9,200 nt of DNA, taken from contig JAMPEH010000077.1 in the NCBI GenBank assembly GCA_023665245.1, positions 1 through 9,200 of the forward strand, in the 5' to 3' direction. The DNA comes from Muribaculaceae bacterium (GTDB taxonomy: Bacteria; Pseudomonadota; Alphaproteobacteria; Rs-D84). Position 1 is the stretch's first letter; each line of letters starts with the position of its first letter. The position numbers and the translations under genes are program-made. The notes beneath the pieces were generated by a model, which saw nothing but the letters and a program-made list of their open reading frames with translations, was not told where the DNA came from and did not search any database. Below, in pieces: positions 1 to 9,000 of this stretch.

Positions 1-3000
1 AGATGGGCAACCGCATCATCGGCCAGGGCCCGCTGGACACCTCGGTGAATAAGCTGATGCCCAACTATGTGGACGGCTACCGCCTGGCCATCGAGAACGA
101 GCCGGAGGGCGTGCACAGCAACCGCCTGGTGGTGGTGATGAATTCCGACGGCAGCGCCCGGACGGCCAACTGGACCATCCACCCGGTCATCTACTTCTTC
201 AACGTGTACAGTGAGATGCCCTATGAGCGCAATATGCGCGCGGAGTATATGTTCTCCTCCACCGACACCAGCGTGGCGACGGTGGATAAGGACGGGCGCA
301 TCACCTACACCGGCGTTGGCCAGGCGACCATCATGGTCCAGGAGGGCAACGAGGGCGAGGAGGGCCTGAAGGCCTTCCTGGAGGTGGAGGTCCTGCCCTA
401 CAACACCGCGTACTATGTCAAGGACGACAAGGGCCAGATCACCTATGACAAGGAGACGGGCGAGCCGGTGCTGGCCTACAACCTGGTGGCGCCTGCGCTG
501 TCCACCGGCCTGGAGTTCAGCGTGGCCCTCACCGCCAACGGCAATGTCTACTCCTTCGGCTCCAACAGCTACGGCCAGCTGGGTACCTCCAGCCTCGCCA
601 TCAAGTACCAGGATACCTTCAACAACGTCCAGACCGGTTCGGGCAACATGATCAACATGGTGTCCATGGCTACCGGCTACAACTTCGCCGTGGCCGCCAG
701 TATGTACGGGTATGTGTACTCCTGGGGCCAGAACATCAAGGGCAGCCTGGGTCTGAACACCGACGTGGACTCCACCGCCAGCTACTACACGCCGCAGCGC
801 GTGAAGGGTCCGGGCGGCGTGGGCTACCTGGGCGACGAAGCCACCGGCAAGGTGGTCAAGGTCTTTGCCTACGGCAACGCCGCCGCCGCCATCACCGAGC
901 GGGGCGAGGTGTACGTCTGGGGCGAGAGCGCCAACTATCAGCTGGGCGCCCGGAAGGGCCAGCAGGCCTACACCTACCCGCACAAGGTGCCCGGCGTGGA
1001 CCACGCGATGGAGGTCTACCTGACCGACAGCAACATGGTGATCCTGCTGGAGGACACCAGCGTTTGGGTGTCCGGCCTGGACGACACCCGGCTGAAGGGC
1101 TGGGGCGACGTGGACCTGCTGGGTCAGGACCGCGTGTACACCGACGAGCTGGGCTACGGCGCGTACACCCAGTATCCCATGCCCATGCTCAGCCCGCTCA
1201 ACACCAAGACCGTGACGGTGGAGGAGAAGGTCCTCGGCGCCGACGGCAAGGAGACGGGCGAGACGGTGACGGTGGAGAAGATCATGCCCACCCAGTACAT
1301 GGAGAGCGTGGTCAACCTGGGCGTGGGTAAGCACCAGGCCATCCTCATGACCGAGGAGTACACCACCATCGACGAGACCCTGCCCAAGAGCCAGCAGATC
1401 TTCACCAAGCACATCTATCTGATGGGCCAGGACGTGGACGGCGTGCTGGGTACCCTCATCCTGCCGGAGGACATGGAGGACGAGGCGAGCAAGGACTCCA
1501 TCGGCCGCAGCGAGGCGTATGTGAACCTGCCGCGGGAGTACACCTACTTCCAGGAGGCCGAGTACGAGCGTATCCTCAACCTGGTGGAGAGCGCCAAGGA
1601 GACCATCAACAAGTACGGCGTGCGCTACGAGAGCGAGTGGCAGCAGAAGAAGGTCGAGTACGAGACTATGCTCGGCAGGTACTATGACCTGTACGTTTCC
1701 AAGAATAAGGCAGAGCCCACCAACAGCCAGCTGATCTTCTACTTCCTGCAGAATAGCACCTCGGCGGCGGAGCGGGAGCTCTACCGGTACATGACCGCCA
1801 ACCAGGACTGGGTCCTCTCCGCGGTCCAGAACACCGCCGACGAGGTGGTGGAGGCCTACAAGACCCACGGCGACACCAAGGTGAAGATCGAGGAGGCCAA
1901 CGCCAAGCTGGACCAGTACGAGGAGATCGTGGGCCTCTGGACCAGGCTGCTGGGCGACCCGAAGACCAACACCAAGGGCGACCTGGACGGCGAGGTCCGC
2001 TACCAGAACTACAAGACCTACGCCGACGCTGTGACCGCGGCCAAGGAGAAGGTGGACGCGGCGCAGGAGGAGCTGAGCAACGCCGAGATCGAGGCCAACA
2101 AGACCGCCACGGCCTACCTGGCGGCCCAGGCCGAGGTCCGCACGGCTGAGCAGCAGGTGGAGAGCCTGGAGAACCTGCAGACCGAGCTGGGTCTGGAGGA
2201 CGACGAGGCCATGAACGAGCAGATCGACCAGGCCAAGACCGCCCGCGACCAGGCCAAGGAGCGCGAGCTGGCCGCCGCAGAGGCCAACAATGCCGCCAGC
2301 GACGTGGTGTCCGAAAAGACGGCCAACCTCAACGCGCGCACGAAGGAATACAACGAGGCCAGGGAGAAGGCGCTGAAGGCCGACAGCTACGACGGCTTCC
2401 GGGCCCTGCTGCAGGAGATCCAGAGCGGCTCGTCCACCGGCGTGGACCAGAACGGCGATCCCAGCAAGTGGAAGGATTACGCCAAGCTCCACCTGGAGGA
2501 CATGAAGCTGGAGGAGTACGCCACGCTGACGGCCCACCAGGAGATCGCCAAGCAGAACCTGGAGGCGGTCAAGACCAACATCAAGAATCTGGGCGTGGTG
2601 CTCCAGAACGCGGCCAACGACATCGGCTACGCCGAGTCCTACCTCAAGTACATGGCGGAAGTGACCCGGATGACGGTGACCGTCAAGGGCCGTCCCGCCA
2701 AGGTGGAGGACAACACCGCCAACATCGCCCGCCAGATCACCTACGAGATCTACGACAACACCGCCACCACCGGCGCAAGCCACGCCGACGACATCTACCA
2801 GAACTATCTGGAGGCCAAGCAGGCCATCGAGGCCTTCGAGAAGGTGGTAGACGGCAAGAGCGCGGCGGACGTGAACATGGCCGTGAACGGCCGCGCCCTG
2901 CGCGACCAGGCCGACCAGATCGGCCAGTACGCCAAGACCCTGAGCAAGTGGCTCAGCGGCGACCTCTACAAGGCGTATCTGGAGGTGGCTAAGTCCAGCG

Positions 3001-6000
3001 GCAAGAGCGACAAGGAGCTGCTGGGCAGCGGCAACACCCAGATGCTCAGCCACAAGCTGACCAGCCTGACCTTCCACGACGACGGCATCATCAGCGAGAT
3101 ATCCTCGGTCTACGCGGGCACCGCCTACACCGGCGCCATCACCGAGGACGGCTACCTGTACCTCTGGGGCAACAACGGCGAGCAGTCCACCACCGACACC
3201 ACCCAGAGCGGCTCCATCCTGGGTAACCGGGAGACCACCGGCGTGTCCGCCACCCCGTCGTTCGTCTACAAGAAGGACATCGGCGGCGACTACATCGACG
3301 GTCTGGTACGCCTGGGCAACAACTCCGGCACCCTGGTCAACCGCCACATGCTGGCCCACCGGGATACCGGCACCACCTACGCCTGGGGCAACAACGCCAA
3401 GGGCCAGCTGGGCAACCGCACCACCACCCCGTCCAACGTGCCTGTGGTGGTGGGCAGCGGCAACGTGTCCATCGAGCCGACCATCACCCTGAACCTCCAG
3501 GGTGTGCGTGAGAAGCGCACCACCCTGCTGGAGGAGGGCACCGAGTACCTGATGGTCTACAACAACGCGGCCGGCCAGGGCGGCTACAAGTGGAAGAGCC
3601 TGGACGACTCCATCGCCGAGGTCAAGGCGGAGGACGCCAACACCAACACCGGCAACATCATCGCCGTGCGCGAGGGCGAGACCCGCGTGCTGGCCGAGAA
3701 CCAGGTGACCGGCCAGATCGTGTTCACCCGCGTCATCGTCACCGACGGCGTGACCTACCCGCAGCTGGTGCTGGGCCGCGACACCACCACCGCCCTGAAG
3801 AAGGACGGCACGGTGTGGGCCTGGGGCGACAATATGTACCACATCGTGGACACCGACCCGAATTCGCCGGACTACGGCGAGTACATGGGCGAGCCCACCG
3901 GCGTGGGCAAGCTGGGCGTAGGCTCCAGCCAGAGCCTGATCACCGCCCCGGTCCGCCTGGGCTTCTACTACGACACCATCGGCTATGCCGACGACGACAT
4001 CGCCGACTCCGAGCAGCGCCACGTCTTTGAGAACATCACCAAGATCGCCGCCGGCGACAACCATATGCTGGCGGTGGACGAGGACGGCGTGGTCTACGCC
4101 TGGGGCGACAACACCTACGGACAGCTGGGCTACGATCCCAAGCTCTACGCCAACAGCAGCTACCCGGTGGTGGTGCACATCCTCAACGAGGCGGGCAAGC
4201 CCATCAGCAACATCATCTCCGTTGCGGCGGGCAGCAACCACTCCATGGCCCTCACCAGCACCGGCGAGGTGTACACTTGGGGCGCCAACGAGTCCGGCCA
4301 GCTGGGCCACGGCGATACCTCGGTGTTCACCTACACCGCCAAGCGGATGAAGGGCTTCCGGGAGCTGCCGCTGACCGGCGTGCTGGATCTGGCCGCCACC
4401 GTGAACGCCAGCGCTGTGCTGCTGGTGGACGGCACCATCTGGACCGTGGGCTCCAACGAGTACGGCCAGCTGGGCGCGGGCTATATGTACACCGAGGGCG
4501 TCCAGCTGGGCGACAGCGAGGACAAGGGCGCCATCTACGCCGACGAGAAGCACAAGGAGCAGGTGAATCTGGGTCTGACCACCACCCTGATCCAGGTGTC
4601 GTACAGCGCGGACGCCATCGACGTCTCCGGCCGGCCCATCGCCGCCGAGCCCATCGTGAGCATCAACCGCATCATCGGCCGCGGGTACAACTTCGGCATC
4701 ATCACCGAGGGCAAGAACGCCTACCTCTGGGGCGACAACAGCTCCAACCAGCTGGGCGCCGGCGAATGGCTCCAGCGGGTCCAGGAGTACGACCTGGGCA
4801 TGAACCCGCTCAACAGCTTTGAGGATCCCTATGTCCAGGCCCATCCCTACGCCAACCGGCCCGTCAAGCTCCAGGACGCCGAGGGCGGCGCGCTGGAGAA
4901 GGTCATCGAGGTGTCCTTCGGCGGCTATGTGGGCGGCAAGGTCCAGTCGCTGGGCGTGACCATGGACGTGGAGTACGACTACTCCGGTGGCCTGGAGACC
5001 GTGGTGGACAGGACCTACACCACCTACGGCTGGGGCTCCAGCGAGTTCAACAAGAACGGCTCCATCGGCGGCTATGATGACGACTACGCCCGCGCCACCA
5101 AGTTCGACTTCTTCGCCGGACTGACGCCGGACGAGAGCCGGGCGCCCATCAAGAGCATGGCCGCCGGCGGCAACCACTCCGCGGGCTACGACACCAACGG
5201 CATCGTCTACACCTTCGGCTCCAACGAGTACGGCCAGCTGGGCAACTTCACCTACACCTCCAAGGAGGATAAGGCCGGTCCCAGGCCGCAGTGGAACCAG
5301 GGCAAGGGCGGCTACGCCACTGTGGGCGACTATATGAACGCGCTGGATTACTGGAAGCAGAACGGCGTGTCTTCGGGCGGCGCCGGACTGGTGGACGAGG
5401 AGCACATCGCCATGTTCGAGGTCACCGAGCGGCGCAACGAGGACGGCACCGTCACCGAGCTGACCACCGAGAACTACCGCTTTGAGGCCAAGGTCACCCA
5501 GGAAGAGAAGGACGTACCCATGATGGTGGCCAAGTATATGTACTCCTTCAGCGTGGACAAGGAAGTGGACGAGGAGAAGACCCTCCTGCTCACCTACGAC
5601 GTGCTGGACGACTCCATCGCGACGCTGGGCAACCTGAACGCCCACGCCACCAGCACCCAGGAGGCGGGTACCCGCGAGAAGGAGGAGACCTTCACCAACG
5701 ACGCGCTCCACCAGCGCATCGTGAAGTACAAGTCCGTGACCATCAACGCGCCGGCGGACGGCAATAACTTCGGCACCACCCGCATCATTGCCAAGTACGA
5801 GCCCAAGAAGAAGGGCGCCGACGGCTATCCCACCGACGAGATCGACGAGGACCTGAGCAAGACGGGCGTTGCCATCCTCAATATGCTGGGCCCGGACCAG
5901 ATGGGCCGCAGTGACGACGGAGAGGAGATCGTGGCCCACCCGTTCCAGGCCATGCCGCAGGTGTCGGCGGGCGACGAGTTCACCCTGGCGCTGGACATCG

Positions 6001-9000
6001 AGGGCGTTCTGTGGACCTGGGGCAACAACGAGCTGGGCCAGATGGGCATCCGCGACAGCCGCAAGACCCTCATCAATCCCAGCCCGAACCAGGAGATCGT
6101 GGACCAGATGGCCACCTACTACACCGGCAAGGACGAGGCGGACGAGGAGCACTTCCTGGTCCAGATCGCCGCCGGGGCGAGCCACGCGCTGGCGCTGGAT
6201 AACCACGGGACCGTCTGGGTCTGGGGCGATAACAGCTACGGCCAGCTGGGCCTGGGTAAGGACGCGGCGCAGCTCTACCGCATCCCGCAGCCGCTGGAGA
6301 GCATCCGCGGCACCACCGACGCTTCCCGCATCGTGAGCGTGTACGCGCTGGACAACACCTCCTACGCCGTGGACGCCCAGGGCACCCTGTGGGCCTGGGG
6401 CACGGATATGAACGTCTACTACAACGACGGCGGCGCCGAGATCGGCCGCGACGTGACCCGTGAGTACGGCAACGAGCCCACGCCGCTCTCGCTGCTGGCC
6501 CGTACGCTGGAGGTGGGCGAGAAGTACGTCCTGAAGGGCTCCGGCACCCTGTGGCAGCTGCCCGACAGCTACACCAGCCCGGACGTGGAGCGCCTGCACA
6601 AGGCCCAGGGCAGCTCGGTTGGCGGCACCGTCAGCGAGGAGACCCAGTACGTCCAGAATATCGTCCAGATCGCCGGACACACCGACGAGTATGTCTACAC
6701 CGACAGCAACAACGAGCTCCAGGAGATGCGGGCCAACCACCTGCTGGCCGTGGATAAGAACGGCTACCTGTGGAGCCTGGGCGACAACACCTTCGGCCAG
6801 AGCGGCCGCATCTGGAACGAGGAGAACAGCGGCGCCAGCGACGTGCTGGAGGCTGTGGTCGTGCCCGACAAGGTGGATCCGCTGACCGGCGAGGCGCTGG
6901 ACAGCGCCGTGTTCACCCAGATGAGCGCCGTGAGCGACATCGCTGCCGGCGACAGCTTCTCCGCCGCCATCACCAAGACGGTGGAGGTGGGCGAGGCCGA
7001 GACGCTGTACACCCGCATGGAGACCATCGAGGTGGACGGCGAGGCGACGGTCTACAACACCGTCAGCTACACCGAGGAGGAGTGGAACGCCCTCTTTGAG
7101 GCGGGCGAAGAGCTCTACGGCATCGACATCGACAAGCAGGCCGCGATGCCGCGCGCGCCGGTGACCATCGACGGCGTGACTACCACGCGCACCGACTACT
7201 CCTACAGCGTCAAGCTGGCCGACCGGCCCAACGACGAGGGCAAGACGGTCCGGACCACCTATACCTACACCAAGAGCGTGGGTATCACCGAGACCGACAT
7301 CTACACCCTGTATACCTTCGGCGCGAACGACAGCGGAAAGCTGGCGCTGGGTCGCGGCGTGGCCAACCGCAGCTATCCCACCAAGGTGGACCTGAACACC
7401 GAGGACGAGGGCAACGCCTCCAGCGTCATCATGGTGGACGCCGGCGAGGACCACCTGATCACCGTGAAGAAGGACGGCTATATGTGGAGCGCGGGCCGGA
7501 ACACCTACGGCCAGCTGGGTAACGTCTCCACCGTCAACTCCAACGTGATGGTCATGGTCGGCCAGCAGCAGGTCACCGTGACGCCCAGCGTCATCAACAT
7601 GGTGAAGGGCCAGACCCTGGACATCACCGAGGAAGTCATCAAGGGCGTGGATAAGCCGCTCACCGTCAAGTATAAGGCGGGCATCAACCTCCTCAAGCAG
7701 GGCGTGGATACCCTGACCAAGACCGACAACTGGACGGCCAGCCCGCTCAACGAGATCATCCTGGACGTGAGCCACGGCGAGGACATCAAGAAGGCCAACG
7801 GCCTGACCGGTAAGGACGAGTATACCTTCGACCATCCCAAGTTCAACTTCACCAAGGCGCTGGCCTCCGAGCTGGAGGGCACCGACTACCGGACCGTGCT
7901 GGACGCCAAGATCGCGGAGCTGGCCAAGCTCCCGGCCAACGCCGGTATGAGCGAGGAGGACCTGTACCTGCTGGCCAAGGAGACCTTCCGCAACGCGCCT
8001 GTGGGCTCCGACGACTACGCCTACCGCGACAACGCCTACGTCCTGCAGTTCCTGGAGGAGTACGGCGAGAGCGACAACTGCGTGGATTGGGACAAGTACG
8101 TCTACAACCGCCTGGCCAAGAACCCCGAAGCGCCGCAGGTGAGCATGACCAACGAGCACTACTACATCACCGGCCTGAGCCTGGGCCAGACCATGATCCG
8201 GGTGAAGGTGCCCGGCCTCTCCGCCGCGGCGTATGTGACGGTGAAGGTCATGGAGAACAACGACGCCAAGGCCAACCCGATGGTGGCGGTGGGCGAGACC
8301 CACACCCTGGCCCTGAAGTCGGACGGCACCGTGTGGAGCTGGGGCGACAACACCTACGGCCAGCTGGGCCGCGAGACCAACGAGTCCATGGGCCAGATCA
8401 TCTTCCCGAACATGGTCAACTACGCCATCAACGGCGCGCTGGACAACAAGAAGCAGAACTACTTCCAGCGCAACGGCATCAAGGTCGTTGAGACGGTGAA
8501 CGGCAAGAAGGTCGAGCGGGACATCAAGACCTACGAGGACTGGCTGGCGGCGGGCGCCGACACCGGCTTCCTCAACGAGAGCGGGTTCCCGTGGGACGAC
8601 CCGGATCCCATCGTGTACATCGTGGCGGGGGCCAACGTGTCCTACGCGATGACCGAGAGCGGCATCATGTACGCCTGGGGCCGCAACGAGATGTATCAGC
8701 TGTCCGTCGGTACACCGGGCGAGGACGTGGCCGGCGTGGACGGCACCAATGTCCGGCTGCCCATGCAGATGATCACGGCGGACGGCATGACGGTGGGCAA
8801 GAACGTCTCCACCAACGCCACGGGCTATCAGGGCGTGACCATGGATGTGAAGAGCACCCTGGACGCCCAGACCGGCGAGTACCTGACCACCCTCTACTTC
8901 ACCGCCACCGACCCGATCTCCGAGGAGGAGAAGCTCTACGGCGCGGGCTACGGCTTCATGACCACCGTGCCTCAGGCCCTGTCCACCGACGGCATGAGCA

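Noticed and set aside
3..5. ATG at the left edge as the true start of the gene
   Set aside because: Only two bases precede it, so no ribosome binding site can be judged. The following residues (MGNRIIGQG) look like the end of an RCC1 blade and not like a signal peptide.
9..24. A 16-base direct repeat, AACCGCATCATCGGCC, at the left edge and near 4665-4680
   Set aside because: Both copies encode Asn-Arg-Ile-Ile-Gly, but in different places of the blade as I align them, and the similarity does not extend. Probably chance plus codon bias.
2025..2387. SMC/Rad50-like ATPase arm for the coiled coil
   Set aside because: No Walker A, Walker B or ABC signature motif occurs anywhere in the frame. The coil is embedded in a propeller and has no nucleotide-binding heads.
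2468..2992. Long alternative-frame open stretches on the + strand (also 3590-4030, 4277-4822, 5869-6336, 8591-9175)
   Set aside because: Their translations are Arg/Gly/Pro/His-rich low-complexity sequence, as expected from out-of-frame reading of a GC-rich gene. The frame carrying RCC1 and Ig motifs covers all of them.
7505..7882. Antisense open stretches (also 1154-1414, 2114-2353, 5594-5806, 5825-6115, 6764-7027)
   Set aside because: They are opposite-strand shadows of the giant frame, rich in Ser/Leu/Val/Met, with no recognisable domain and no independent upstream signal.
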